The notes beneath the pieces were generated by a model. It had not been told where the DNA came from, did no database searches, and saw nothing but the letters and a program-made list of their open reading frames with translations. A stretch of DNA of 64,000 bases from contig NZ_QZEY01000008.1 of assembly GCF_003594875.1 (NCBI RefSeq), positions 62,001-126,000 of the forward strand, in the 5' to 3' direction. This document shows positions 7,822-17,065 of the stretch, piece after piece; the stretch's first letter is position 1; each line of letters begins with the position of its first letter. Origin of the DNA: Bailinhaonella thermotolerans (GTDB lineage: Bacteria; Actinomycetota; Actinomycetes; Streptosporangiales; Streptosporangiaceae). Position numbers and translations under genes: made by a program.

Positions 7822-8555
7822 CCGAATCGCTGGCGGTGCGCGGCCTGGCCTACGCGTACCCGGACGGCACGCAGGCCCTGTTCGGCGTGGACCTGACCGT
7901 CGCCAGGGGCGAGCGGGTGGCCCTGCTCGGCCCGAACGGCGCCGGCAAGACCACGCTCGTCCTGCACCTCAACGGCATCCTCACGCCGGGCCTGGGCGGC
8001 GTGAGCGTGGGCGGCCTCCCGGTGACCAAGGCCAACCTCAAGGAGATCCGCCGCCGGGTGGGCCTGGTCTTCCAGGACCCGGACGACCAGCTCTTCATGC
8101 CGACGGTGCGCGAGGACGTCGCCTTCGGCCCGGCCAACCTGGGACTGCGCGGCGAGGAGCTGGAGCGGCGGGTGACCTGGGCCCTCGACCGCGTCGGCAT
8201 GCTCGGCGAGATCGACCGGGCGCCGCACCACCTGTCCTTCGGGCAGCGGCGGCGGGTGGCCGTCGCGACGGTGCTGGCGATGGAGCCGGAGATCCTCGTG
8301 CTCGACGAGCCGTCGTCCAACCTGGACCCCGCGGCCCGCCGCGAGCTCGCCGAGATCCTGCGGAGCCTGGACGTGACCGTGCTGATGGTCACCCACGACC
8401 TGCCGTACGCCCTGGAGCTCTGCGAGCGGTCCCTGATCCTGTCCGGCGGGGTGATCGTGGCCGACGGCCCCACCCGCGAGCTGCTCGCCGACAGCGCCCT
8501 GCTGGCCGCGCACCGCCTGGAGCTGCCGTACGGCTTCGCCGTGCCCGCGAGCTAG
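7818..8555 (+). CDS. nikO: ECF transporter ATP-binding protein, CbiO family
   Basis: 245 residues. Walker A is GPNGAGKTT (about 37-45), the Q-loop is VFQDPDDQLF, the signature is HLSFGQRRR (the LSFGQ form usual in CbiO), Walker B is ILVLDEPSSNLDP and the switch His is in VTHDLPYALEL. Only one ATPase gene is present, so it should act as a homodimer. It overlaps nikQ by 4 nt and is the last gene of the operon. Confidence 0.93.
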   Translation: MTESLAVRGLAYAYPDGTQALFGVDLTVARGERVALLGPNGAGKTTLVLHLNGILTPGLGGVSVGGLPVTKANLKEIRRRVGLVFQDPDDQLFMPTVREDVAFGPANLGLRGEELERRVTWALDRVGMLGEIDRAPHHLSFGQRRRVAVATVLAMEPEILVLDEPSSNLDPAARRELAEILRSLDVTVLMVTHDLPYALELCERSLILSGGVIVADGPTRELLADSALLAAHRLELPYGFAVPAS

Positions 8556-8591
8556 CCGGGGCGCGCCCGGCTCCGGCCGTACGGGGCGGGG

Positions 8592-8647
8592 GTGCCGATC
8601 GGCACGTCCCGGCCGTCCCGGCGCGCCGGAAAGGGGCCGATCGGCAC
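8592..8647. repeat. Two copies of GCCGATCGGCAC, 44 bp apart
   Basis: The palindrome GTGCCGATCGGCAC (8592-8605) is repeated as GCCGATCGGCAC at 8636-8647, between nikO and a secreted-protein gene. The spacing (about four helical turns) would allow cooperative binding by one dimeric protein, but a simple repeat pair is equally possible. Confidence 0.5.
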
Positions 8648-8722
8648 ATGGGCGAGGCGCGGGCGCGCCCGGAGGGTGGAGTCAGGAGCCGGATCACCGG
8701 CGTTCACCTCGAGGGAGTCAGC

Positions 8723-9382
8723 ATGCGAAGTCTCGTCCGCCGCCAGGCCCGCGCGGCCGGGCCCGCGAGTGTCGCCGTCATCGCCGCCCTGGCCGTGGCC
8801 GGGCCGCTCGCCGTCGCCACCGCCGTACCGGCGAGCGCCACCGGATCGCCCGCCGCCGGTTCGCCCGCCGCCGCCCGGCCGCCCGCCGCCGTCGCGCCGG
8901 TCACCGTCTCGCAGGGGAAGGGGGCGGGCGATCCGGGGATGCCGCCGCCCGTGCCCGCCACCCCCGGCGCCCGGATCGGCGGCGTCGGGCACTTCACCTA
9001 CGACGAGCCCGGCGTCGAGGGGCACCGGATCCGGTTCGCCGTCCACGCCCGGGTCGCCGCGGACGGCACCGCGCGCGGGGCGCTCACCTACCGTCACCTG
9101 CTGCCGGACGGGAAGCTCCTCGGCCGTGGCCGGGCCGACGTGACCTGCGTCAACGTCACGGGTGACACGGCGCTGGTGACCGCCGTCGTGCCCGAGGGGC
9201 AGGGCACGGTGCGCAACCACGCCTTCTACCTCAAGATCATCGAGGGCCGCCCGGACCGGATCGAGACCCTCCAGACGAACAACGGCCCCGTCCGCCCTCC
9301 CAGCTACTGCGCGGACCCCGCCTTCAACCCCGACATCAGGCGCTACCCCATCGAGCGCGGCGGTTTCCGCTTCACCGCCTAG
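8723..9382 (+). CDS. Secreted protein of unknown function
   Basis: 219 residues from ATG 8723 with GAGGGAG upstream; longer in-frame starts have no ribosome binding site. A signal peptide (basic RSLVRRQ, hydrophobic core, VPASATG cleavage region, about 37 residues) is followed by an Ala/Pro-rich linker. A beta-rich domain follows with GVGHFTYDEPGVEG, RADVTCVNVTGDTALVTAVV and NNGPVRPPSYCADP; the two Cys could pair. This pattern resembles actinobacterial exported proteins with repeated beta hairpins, but I know no function. It ends at the terminator shared with the convergent glycosyltransferase operon. Confidence 0.75.
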   Translation: MRSLVRRQARAAGPASVAVIAALAVAGPLAVATAVPASATGSPAAGSPAAARPPAAVAPVTVSQGKGAGDPGMPPPVPATPGARIGGVGHFTYDEPGVEGHRIRFAVHARVAADGTARGALTYRHLLPDGKLLGRGRADVTCVNVTGDTALVTAVVPEGQGTVRNHAFYLKIIEGRPDRIETLQTNNGPVRPPSYCADPAFNPDIRRYPIERGGFRFTA

Positions 9383-9430
9383 CCCGGCCGGTCCGGACGT
9401 CCGGGGCGGGGACGCGCCCCGCCCCGGACG

Positions 9431-9467
9431 CACCCTCGCCCGGGCGCGCTCCGCCCGGGCGGGGGTG
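9431..9467. terminator. Bidirectional terminator hairpin
   Basis: CACCCTCGCCCGGGCG, a 5-nt loop and CGCCCGGGCGGGGGTG form a 16-bp stem with one mismatch. It lies between the convergent stop codons of the secreted-protein gene (9382) and the last glycosyltransferase of the operon (stop at 9468-9470), so it can serve both directions. Confidence 0.7.
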
Positions 9468-11351
9468 TCAGCGGGCGCGGCGCAGGAGGCTCAGCGGGCT
9501 CCGCGAGGTGATCTTGAGGGAGAGGTTGCCGTGGGGGTTCGTGGCGTACGGCCGGGCCGTGCGCAGCCGCAGGCCCTGCCGCCAGGTCGCGGGGGCCGGG
9601 AGCGGGACGCCTGAGACGGGCAGGCGCCAGCGGTGCCCGTTGCCGCCCAGGTCGGCCCAGAGGTAGGCGTCCCACGTGCCGGACGCCAGGGGGATCGGGT
9701 CCAGCACCGCGGCGAGCCCGGACGGGCCGGAGGTGACCGGGATCCTGACCGTCTCGTCCGTCGCCCGCTCGACCAGGAGCAGGGCGAGCGGCGTCCCCTC
9801 GCCCGGGGCCTGGCCGGAGATCGACAGGGCCGCCTCGATCTGGAGGCGGCGGCCGATCCGCGCGGCCCGCGTCAGCCGTACCGAGGGACGGGGGCTGACC
9901 TTGCGCCCGCCGATGTCGATCGTGAGGTTGCCGTAGGGGGTCGTGTAGTAGTGCGCGGTGAAGCCCTGGGGCAGGACGCGGGCGGGCGGGCCGGTGCGGG
10001 ACTCGTCGCGGTCGGCGCCCAGGCGGCCGGTGCGCTCGATGCCGGAGACGCGGGAGGTGACCGAGACGTCCCACAGGCCGGGGGCGGCGGGGAGGTCGAT
10101 CTCGCAGGTGAAGTCGCGGCCGGTGGACTCGGCCGGGTAGACGTGCGTCTCGTCGGTCTCGCGGTCCCGCAGGACGAGCTCGATCTCGCTCCCGTCCGGG
10201 TCCAGGTGCTCGATGTAGGCGTGGCCGCGCAGGCGCAGCCGGTCGCCGGACCAGTCGAGCTCGTCCAGGCGGCGCCAGAGGTACAGCCGCCGCAGCTCGA
10301 ACAGCTCGTCGGGGAAGCGCGGGTCTCCGTGGTACGGCAGGCCCGCGTAGGCCCGCCCGTCGCGCACCGAGGCCGTCCCCGCGGTCGCGGTCAGGATCTC
10401 CGCCAGCTCGTCGAGCAGGCCCTCGCGCGCACAATGGACGCGCAGGCGGTCCAGCGGCGGCAGGCGGTCCAGCACGCCCGGCGTGAGCCACTCCCCGCAC
10501 AGCGCCGCGACCGACTCCGCCAGGGCCGTACGGCGAGCGGAGTCCGACGCGACGTAGCGGTCGTCGAGCTTGGCCAGGATGTCCCAGCGGAAGTGGCGGG
10601 TCAGGAGGTGGTCGCGCAGCTCGCCGGGCGGGACGTGGGCGGCCATCAGATCGATGGGCTCGCGGATCAGCGGCAGGAGCGCCAGCGGATCCCGGCTGGA
10701 GTCCTCCTGGGTGATGCTGGTGCCGTCGGGGCGGCCGACCAGGTGGTAGCAGTCGTGGGAGGCGACGACCGAGATGACCTCGGCGTGCAGGTAGGCGTGC
10801 GCGGCGAACAGCAGGTCCTCGCCCAGGCGGCGGTCCTCGTCGAAGCGCAGCTTGTGCCGGTCCAGGAAGTCGCGGCGGAACAGCTTGAAGATCGCCAGGC
10901 TGTTGTAGACCGTGCTGTCGAGCAGGGTCGTGCGCTCCCGGTCGATCTTGAACATGGAGACCGGCGTCGAGCGCCCGACCCCGACGATCTTGCCCAGGAC
11001 GATGTCGGAGTCGTTGCGGTCGGCCATCGCGACCATGCGCTCCAGCGCCTCCGGGCCCAGCCAGTCGTCCGCGTCGCAGAAGAAGACGTAGCGGCCCCGG
11101 GCGTGCTCGATCCCCAGGTTCCGGGGCCGGGACGGGCCGCCGGAGTTCGGCTCGCGCAGCACCCGGACCACGCCCGGGTGCCGGGCGGCGTACTCGTCCA
11201 GGACGCCGGCGCTGCCGTCCGTCGAGCCGTCGTCCACCGCCACGACCTCCAGCCGGCCGGTCCCGATGGACTGGCCGACCAGCGAATCTATGCAGCGCGG
11301 GAGGTACTCCCGGCAGTTGTAGACGGGCACGATCACGCTGACGTCCGGCAC
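9468..11351 (-). CDS. GT2-family glycosyltransferase with C-terminal beta module (4th of operon)
   Basis: 627 residues. The N-terminal GT-A domain (about 1-230) has SVIVPVYNCREYLPRCIDS, the nucleotide-binding VAVDDGSTDGSAG, the metal motif FFCDADDWLG (DxD-like) and a catalytic-base region RLGEDLLFAAHAYLH. The remaining ~390 residues are not a known catalytic domain. They contain beta-rich segments with the motif YYTTPYGNLTIDIGG near 465-480 and a similar PYATNPHGNLSLKI at the end, which suggests an internal duplication. There is no membrane segment. It is last in a four-gene paralogous operon (46-nt gap upstream). It probably builds a cell-wall glycopolymer such as a teichoic acid, but sugar and acceptor are unknown. 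Confidence 0.82.
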   Translation of the reverse strand: MPDVSVIVPVYNCREYLPRCIDSLVGQSIGTGRLEVVAVDDGSTDGSAGVLDEYAARHPGVVRVLREPNSGGPSRPRNLGIEHARGRYVFFCDADDWLGPEALERMVAMADRNDSDIVLGKIVGVGRSTPVSMFKIDRERTTLLDSTVYNSLAIFKLFRRDFLDRHKLRFDEDRRLGEDLLFAAHAYLHAEVISVVASHDCYHLVGRPDGTSITQEDSSRDPLALLPLIREPIDLMAAHVPPGELRDHLLTRHFRWDILAKLDDRYVASDSARRTALAESVAALCGEWLTPGVLDRLPPLDRLRVHCAREGLLDELAEILTATAGTASVRDGRAYAGLPYHGDPRFPDELFELRRLYLWRRLDELDWSGDRLRLRGHAYIEHLDPDGSEIELVLRDRETDETHVYPAESTGRDFTCEIDLPAAPGLWDVSVTSRVSGIERTGRLGADRDESRTGPPARVLPQGFTAHYYTTPYGNLTIDIGGRKVSPRPSVRLTRAARIGRRLQIEAALSISGQAPGEGTPLALLLVERATDETVRIPVTSGPSGLAAVLDPIPLASGTWDAYLWADLGGNGHRWRLPVSGVPLPAPATWRQGLRLRTARPYATNPHGNLSLKITSRSPLSLLRRAR

Positions 11352-11397
11352 CGCGACTCCCCTCCCCCTGGGGTCACCGCGACGCCTGGTGCCGCGG

Positions 11398-13365
11398 CTA
11401 ACTCTTGGTACGAGAGTTAAGTATCCGGGACAGCTTGGCCTGAATGAGCGACTCGATCACAACGATGAGGTTTCCGTCCCGTGACGCGCCCTCGTAGCCC
11501 GGCCGCGCGACCCGGCCCCGCAGCCCGCGCCACCACGAGCGGGGACCCGGCGCGGTGGCCTTGCCGGCGGACCTGTCGGCCCCGAGCGGCAGCCCGGCCT
11601 TGCCCTCGCCCAGGTCGAACTCGGCGTACAACGCCCAGGTGCCGGGGCGTTCGGGCATCGGGACGGCCGTGCTGAAGCCGGTGGCGGGCACCCGCACCTC
11701 GCCCTCGCCGTCCTGCCGCCGCCACACCAGGGAGTGCACGATCGAGGCGGGCGGCCGCTGGCGGCCGAACTTGACGTCCAGTCCGACCACGAGCCGGTTC
11801 CGGTCGTCCCAGGCGGCCTTGGTCAGCTTGAGGTGCTTGTCCAGGGTGAAGGAGTTCTCGCCCACGTCGATCGACAGGTTGCCGTAGGGCTCGGTGTAGT
11901 ACGGCTGGACCACGCGCTCGCGCGACAGCCGCGGCGTGCCCACGGTGGAGTCCGCGTCGCGTTCGAAGCCGAACCGCACGGTCCGCTCGAACTCCCCGGC
12001 CCGGAAGACCAGGAAGGCGTCCCACACGCCGTCGGCCAGCTCCCCCGGGTCGACGGCCGCGACGAACCCGGCGTCGCCGTAGTCCACCCCGTCGTCCGGC
12101 GTGGCCGAGGTGGGCTCACGCCGTACGGCGAACCGCTTCTCGGCCTTGGACTCGCGCTCGGTCAGCAGCACGGCGATCTCGGTGCCCTCGCCGGGCAGGC
12201 CCTCCATGTACGCGTGGCCGGCGATCTCCAGGGCGCCCTCGGCGGTCCAGGACAGGCGGGTGAGGCGGCGCTGGAGCGGGAGCTTCCTGGTCGCGTCGTA
12301 GCGGTCGTCCGGCACGCCCCACTCACGGAAGCCGGGCAGGAGCTGGTAGAGCCGGTCGCCCTCGACGAGCACGCGCGGGGTGCCCTCGGCGGCCACGACC
12401 TGGCGTAGCTCCTCGATCCGGTCCTCCCGCACGAGGTGCGCCCGCAGGCGCGCGCCCGGGTCCAGGCGCTCCCACACCCCCGGCGTGAGCCATTCGGGCA
12501 GGTCGGCGCGGACGGCCTCGGCGACCTTGCGCTGCTCGGACTCGTCCAGCCGCAGCCAGTACCCGTCGAAGAAGCGCAGGTAGCCGCGCACGACGTTGCG
12601 GTAGACCATGAAGTCGCGCCCGGGCCCCGGCTCGGTGTGCGCGACGATCATCTCCATCAGGGACTTGGTGCGCTGCGCCCCGGCGACGTAGTCCACGCTC
12701 CCGGCGACCATGTTGGAGCCGTCGTCGCGCATGCGGATGAAGACGTAGTCGTAGTCCGACAGCACCGAGATCGTCTCGGCGTGCAGGTAGGCGTGCGTGG
12801 TGAAGGGCTCGTCCTCGCCGAAGTGGTGCGGGAACCGCAGCTCCAGCCGGTCGATCAGCTCACGCCGGAACAGCTTGGTCGCCGAGCACGTCCAGTAGAC
12901 CTTGGACGTGAACAGGTCGGCCTTGGGCTGGTTGTAGCCGAACATGGACTTCGGCGCGGGGTAGCCGGAGACGCTGATCATCTTGCCGAGCAGGATGTCC
13001 GAGCCCCACTTGTCCGCCTTGTTCACCATGCGGCGGAGGGCGTCCTCGCCCAGCCAGTCGTCGGCGTCCAGGAAGTAGACGTAGTCGCCGCGCGGCCCCA
13101 TGTCCAGCGCGGTGTTCCGCGGGCGGCCGGGACCGCCCGAGGGCGCGTCGTGGTGGTGGACGCGCACGATCTCCGGATGGGCGGCGGCGTACTCGTCCAC
13201 CAGCTCGGCGGAGCCGTCCGTGGACCCGTCGTCCACGAGGATGAGCTCCAGCGCGTCGGTGCCGATCGTCTGCCCGAGCACGGAATCCACGCTTTTGGGC
13301 AGGTATGACCGGCAGTTGTACACCGGAATGATGACGCTTACCCGCACCCGTTTCCCTTCGGTCAC
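11398..13365 (-). CDS. GT2-family glycosyltransferase with C-terminal beta module (3rd of operon)
   Basis: 655 residues, the longest of the four paralogues. GT-A motifs are VSVIIPVYNCRSYLPKSVDS, LILVDDGSTDGSAEL, YFLDADDWLGEDAL and HHFGEDEPFTTHAYLHAE. The C-terminal part carries RVVQPYYTEPYGNLSIDVGE near 495-515, the motif shared with its neighbours, and ends in a basic tail with RDGNLIVVIES, a second GNL element. It is closest to the 13.4-15.3 kb paralogue (both have GGPGRPRNTALD and a D-Q/N-QP-KADLFTSKVYW-type segment). It starts 78 nt after that gene. Function as for the other three; inferred wall-polymer glycosylation. Confidence 0.82.
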   Translation of the reverse strand: MTEGKRVRVSVIIPVYNCRSYLPKSVDSVLGQTIGTDALELILVDDGSTDGSAELVDEYAAAHPEIVRVHHHDAPSGGPGRPRNTALDMGPRGDYVYFLDADDWLGEDALRRMVNKADKWGSDILLGKMISVSGYPAPKSMFGYNQPKADLFTSKVYWTCSATKLFRRELIDRLELRFPHHFGEDEPFTTHAYLHAETISVLSDYDYVFIRMRDDGSNMVAGSVDYVAGAQRTKSLMEMIVAHTEPGPGRDFMVYRNVVRGYLRFFDGYWLRLDESEQRKVAEAVRADLPEWLTPGVWERLDPGARLRAHLVREDRIEELRQVVAAEGTPRVLVEGDRLYQLLPGFREWGVPDDRYDATRKLPLQRRLTRLSWTAEGALEIAGHAYMEGLPGEGTEIAVLLTERESKAEKRFAVRREPTSATPDDGVDYGDAGFVAAVDPGELADGVWDAFLVFRAGEFERTVRFGFERDADSTVGTPRLSRERVVQPYYTEPYGNLSIDVGENSFTLDKHLKLTKAAWDDRNRLVVGLDVKFGRQRPPASIVHSLVWRRQDGEGEVRVPATGFSTAVPMPERPGTWALYAEFDLGEGKAGLPLGADRSAGKATAPGPRSWWRGLRGRVARPGYEGASRDGNLIVVIESLIQAKLSRILNSRTKS

Positions 13366-13443
13366 GCGAGCAAGGATAGATCCCGGAGGGCTCCGGTAAA
13401 GCCCTCGCGACGTTTCGGTTCCCGCCGCCCCGCGACCGGCGTG

Positions 13444-15315
13444 TCAGCGGAGGATGGTTCGCACCAGTTTGCGCAGGCGGGCGCGGAGCAGCGGCTCGAC
13501 GCTGACGCTCAGCCCGCCGTCGTCGTACCCGGTCCGCGCGACGCACCTGCGCGCCCCGGCCCGCGTCTTGTACGCGGGTGGCCGCGTCGCCTTCCCCGCC
13601 GCGCGGCGTTCGCCCGCGCGCACCAGCCTGGTCTCCTCCCCCAGGGCCACCTCGGCGTACGCGTGCCACACGCCAGGGCCGGGGAACTCCACCGCCGCCG
13701 ACCCCGGTTCGGCCGCCTCCGCCCGCACCCGCGCGCCGTCCCCCTCGCGCCGCCACACCAGGGCGCGTACGGCTCCCGCCGGCGCCGGCCGCCGCCCGAA
13801 GGTGACCTCCCACTCCACGGCGAGCCTCCCGGCGGCGTCCGGGGTCACCCGCGTCAGCCGTACGGCCCGCGCCAGCGGGAACACGCGCTCGCCGACGTCG
13901 ATGGACAGGTTGCCGTAGGGGTCGGTGTAGTACGGCTGCGCGACGTGCCCGGCGGCGAGGCGGGGCGGGGGGACCTCGGTGCGCTCGTGGTCGCGGTCCG
14001 CGCCGAGCCTGCCGGTGCGCTCGACCGCCGCCACGCGCACCGCGACGGACACGTCCCACACCCCGGGGGTCAGCCGGGCGGGGTCCAGCGGGCCGGGGCC
14101 CGGCTCCAGGATCTCGCCCGTCTCGCGCTCGGTGAGCGTCAGCCGCACGTCGTCGGCGGCCACGCCGGTGAGCCCCGCCTCCCAGCCCACGGCCAGGCGG
14201 CCGTCCGCCGTCCAGTCCAGCGACGTGAGACGGCGCCAGAGCGGGATGGCGCGCGTGGCGTCGTAGCAGGTGTCGGGCACGCCGGCCTCGCGGAACCCGG
14301 GGTAGAGCTGGAAGAGGCGGTCGTGCTCGGCGCGCACGGGGACGTTGCGGGCGGCCACGATCTCGTCGAGCAGCCCGAGCAGGCGGTGCTCGACGCAGTA
14401 GGCGCGCAACCGGTGGTACGGCGACATGCGCGCGCGGATCCCGTCGTCCAGCCACCGGCCGAGGGACGCGGCGACGGCCTCGACCAGGCGTTCCTTCTCC
14501 TCGCGCGACTGGGCGAGGTAGCGGTCGCCGAACCGGCCGAGCGGCCCGTGGACGAGATTCCGATAGATCATGAAATTTCGTCCTTCGCCGGGTGGGACGG
14601 ACGACGTGATCAGCTCGCAGATCTCGTCGTAGTGCCCGACCCTGGCGACCTGGTCCACGGGCCCGGCGGTCATGTTCCCGCCGTCCTCGCGGCCCCGGAG
14701 GTAGAGGCAGTCGTAGCTCGCCAGCACCGAGATCGTCTCGGCCGCCAGGTAGGCCCGCGTGCTGAAGAGCTGGTCCTCCCCGTAGTGGTGCGGGAAGCGC
14801 AGGCCGGCGATCAGCTCCCGCCGCCACAGCTTGCACGCGCTGAGCGACCAGTAGACCCGCGAGGTGAACAGGTCGGCCCTGGGCTGGTCGTGGCGGAACA
14901 TCGTGACCGGCACCGGGTAGCCGCCCACCCCCACCATCTTGGCCAGCACCACGTCCGAGCCCCACCTGCGGGCGGCGGCCACCAGGCGTTCCAGCGCCTC
15001 GTCGCCCAGCCAGTCGTCGGCGTCCAGGAAGAAGACGTACTCCCCGCGCGGGCCCAGGTCCAGCGCGGTGTTCCGGGGCCTGCCGGGGCCGCCCGAGGGC
15101 TCGTCGTGGTGGAAGACCCGCACCACCCCGGGGTACCGGCGGGCGTAGTCGTCGATCAGCTCGCCGCTGCCGTCCGTGGACCCGTCGTCCACGAGGATGA
15201 TCTCCAGCTCGCCGATCCCGATCGTCTGGTCGAGCACGGAATCGACGCACTGTTTCAGATAGCGCGCGGCGTTGTGAACCGGAGTGATGACAGTGACAGC
15301 CGGTGTCTCCCCCAC
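13444..15315 (-). CDS. GT2-family glycosyltransferase with C-terminal beta module (2nd of operon)
   Basis: 623 residues. GT-A motifs: VTVITPVHNAARYLKQCVDS, IILVDDGSTDGSGEL, FFLDADDWLGDEAL and HHYGEDQLFSTRAYLAAE. The shared C-terminal module has VAQPYYTDPYGNLSIDVGE near 480-498 and a terminal DDGGLSVSVEPL element. It begins 21 nt after the first gene of the operon ends, so they are cotranscribed. The strong similarity to the next gene suggests a recent duplication. Acceptor, donor and linkage cannot be inferred from sequence. Confidence 0.82.
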   Translation of the reverse strand: MGETPAVTVITPVHNAARYLKQCVDSVLDQTIGIGELEIILVDDGSTDGSGELIDDYARRYPGVVRVFHHDEPSGGPGRPRNTALDLGPRGEYVFFLDADDWLGDEALERLVAAARRWGSDVVLAKMVGVGGYPVPVTMFRHDQPRADLFTSRVYWSLSACKLWRRELIAGLRFPHHYGEDQLFSTRAYLAAETISVLASYDCLYLRGREDGGNMTAGPVDQVARVGHYDEICELITSSVPPGEGRNFMIYRNLVHGPLGRFGDRYLAQSREEKERLVEAVAASLGRWLDDGIRARMSPYHRLRAYCVEHRLLGLLDEIVAARNVPVRAEHDRLFQLYPGFREAGVPDTCYDATRAIPLWRRLTSLDWTADGRLAVGWEAGLTGVAADDVRLTLTERETGEILEPGPGPLDPARLTPGVWDVSVAVRVAAVERTGRLGADRDHERTEVPPPRLAAGHVAQPYYTDPYGNLSIDVGERVFPLARAVRLTRVTPDAAGRLAVEWEVTFGRRPAPAGAVRALVWRREGDGARVRAEAAEPGSAAVEFPGPGVWHAYAEVALGEETRLVRAGERRAAGKATRPPAYKTRAGARRCVARTGYDDGGLSVSVEPLLRARLRKLVRTILR

Positions 15316-15336
15316 ACGCGCCCCCGCGTCCTCGGG

Positions 15337-16980
15337 TTAACTACTCCTCTGTCGCACCGTACTTCCGGAACGGGCCATAAGGCGACGGATGCCGGAGAAA
15401 TACCTGCGGGCGACCCGCTTGGCCTTCTGGGTCGTGGCCGACTGGGCGATCGTCAGCCGCAGGTTGCCCTTGCCGTCGTAGCTCAAGTGGGCCGAGTCGC
15501 GCAGGAAGCCGCGGCGCACCTGGCCCCGCGTGACGTTGGAGGCCGTCTCCGGCGCGCGCTTGGGGCCCAGCCGCACCGTCTTTCGCAGCCCGCGGGACTC
15601 GATGCTCACCGAGATGTTCCACGTGCCCCGGGGCAGCGGGCGGCCCGCCCCGGCCGTGGCCAGGTCGATCGCGACGCGGAAGCCGGCGTGCGGGTAGGCG
15701 TGCCGGCTCGGCTTGAGGTCGGGGGTGTCCACGGTGACCACCGGGAACCGGTGCTCGGTCTCGGACTTGGGGTCGCGCAGCACGATCTCGACCTCGCCGC
15801 CGTCCACCCCGATCACCGACAGGTAGGCGTGGCCGCGCATGTAGAGGACCGGGCCGTCGATCGTGGCCTCCTCCAGCCAGTGCCGCGCCTTGACCTGGTG
15901 GGTCAGCTCGAAGCACTCGTCGGGGATGCCGCTCCCGTCGCGGAAGTGCGGGTATCCGGCGAAGACCCGCCCGTCCTCCACCGTGACGTCCGCCTCGGCC
16001 TCGTACGCCGGGCACAGGGCGATGTCGGTCAGCTCCGGCAGCAGCCCGTGGCGCAGGCAGTACGCCCGCAGCCGGTCCCAGGGGCCCAGCCGCTCCTGGA
16101 TCCAGTCGGTGTGCCAGGCGTCGATCAGGGGCTTGGCGGCGTTGAAGACGGCCTCGCGCTCCTCCGGCGGCCACTCGGCCCAGCGCAGGTTGAACCGGCT
16201 CAGCACCTCCAGCCGGATGTGCCGCAGCATCAGCCGGTCGCGGTTCTCGCCCGGGTCGGTGTGCCCCGCGACCAGCTCCATCACCTCGGCCGTCTGCGGC
16301 ATGCGCTCCAGCGGGTGGATGGGCGACTGGGTCGCGCTGACGTGCCCCTCGCGGTGGGTCGCGTAGTAGCAGGGGTAGTCGGCGACCACCGAGATCACCT
16401 TGGCGTTGAAGTAGACCCGCGCGGTGAACGGCTGGTCCTCGCCCGAGCGCACGTTCTCCGGGAAGCGGAGGCCCAGGCGCTCGATCAGCTCGCGGCGGAA
16501 CAGCTTGGTCGGCGACAGGGTGTTGTAGACGCCGTGCTTGAAGAGGTCGGCCCGGTCGCGGTTGACCGTGAACATGCTCTTGGGCACCGACCGGCCGCCC
16601 ACCCCGACCATCTTGCCCAGCACCACGTCGGAGTCGTTGCGCTCGGCCATCGCGACCATGCGCTCCAGCGCCTCGGTGCCCAGGTAGTCGTCGGCGTCCA
16701 GGAAGAAGACGTAGGTGCCCCGGGCGATGTCCAGGCCCACGTTGCGCGGCCTGCTCGGCCCGCCGGAGTTCTCCTGGTGCACCACGCGCACCACGCCCGG
16801 GTGCCGCTCGGCGTACTCGTCCAGGATCGCGCCGCCGGCGTCGCGCGAGCCGTCGTCGACCGCGATGACCTCCATCCGGTCGTGCCCGATGCTCTGGGCG
16901 AGCACCGAGTCCAGGCACTCGCGCAGGAACGGCTCGGCGTTGTACACCGCGATGATCACGGAGACCAGGGGCCCGGCCAC
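15337..16980 (-). CDS. GT2-family glycosyltransferase, first gene of the paralogous operon
   Basis: 547 residues, GTG start with GAGGAGG upstream. GT-A motifs: LVSVIIAVYNAEPFLRECLD, VIAVDDGSRDAGGAIL, FFLDADDYLGTEALERM and NVRSGEDQPFTARVYFNAK. The C-terminal region is about 80 residues shorter than in its three paralogues and keeps only one degenerate module, AHLSYDGKGNLRLTIAQS, before a basic tail. It lies immediately downstream of tRNA-Thr on the same strand. The operon has no polymer exporter or CDP-glycerol transferase, so any pathway partners are elsewhere. Confidence 0.82.
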   Translation of the reverse strand: MAGPLVSVIIAVYNAEPFLRECLDSVLAQSIGHDRMEVIAVDDGSRDAGGAILDEYAERHPGVVRVVHQENSGGPSRPRNVGLDIARGTYVFFLDADDYLGTEALERMVAMAERNDSDVVLGKMVGVGGRSVPKSMFTVNRDRADLFKHGVYNTLSPTKLFRRELIERLGLRFPENVRSGEDQPFTARVYFNAKVISVVADYPCYYATHREGHVSATQSPIHPLERMPQTAEVMELVAGHTDPGENRDRLMLRHIRLEVLSRFNLRWAEWPPEEREAVFNAAKPLIDAWHTDWIQERLGPWDRLRAYCLRHGLLPELTDIALCPAYEAEADVTVEDGRVFAGYPHFRDGSGIPDECFELTHQVKARHWLEEATIDGPVLYMRGHAYLSVIGVDGGEVEIVLRDPKSETEHRFPVVTVDTPDLKPSRHAYPHAGFRVAIDLATAGAGRPLPRGTWNISVSIESRGLRKTVRLGPKRAPETASNVTRGQVRRGFLRDSAHLSYDGKGNLRLTIAQSATTQKAKRVARRYFSGIRRLMARSGSTVRQRSS

Positions 16981-17065
16981 CCGAGCACCTCCTCAGACGA
17001 CGACGATGCGGGGGAACTGCGCGCGCACGCCCGCCGTACAGGAGGACGCGGAGAGGGAAGTCGAG

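Noticed and set aside
5992-8555. Cobalamin-pathway cobalt transporter with B12 riboswitch
   Set aside because: There is no B12-box in the leader and no cob/cbi biosynthesis gene nearby; the Nur-type box favours nickel.
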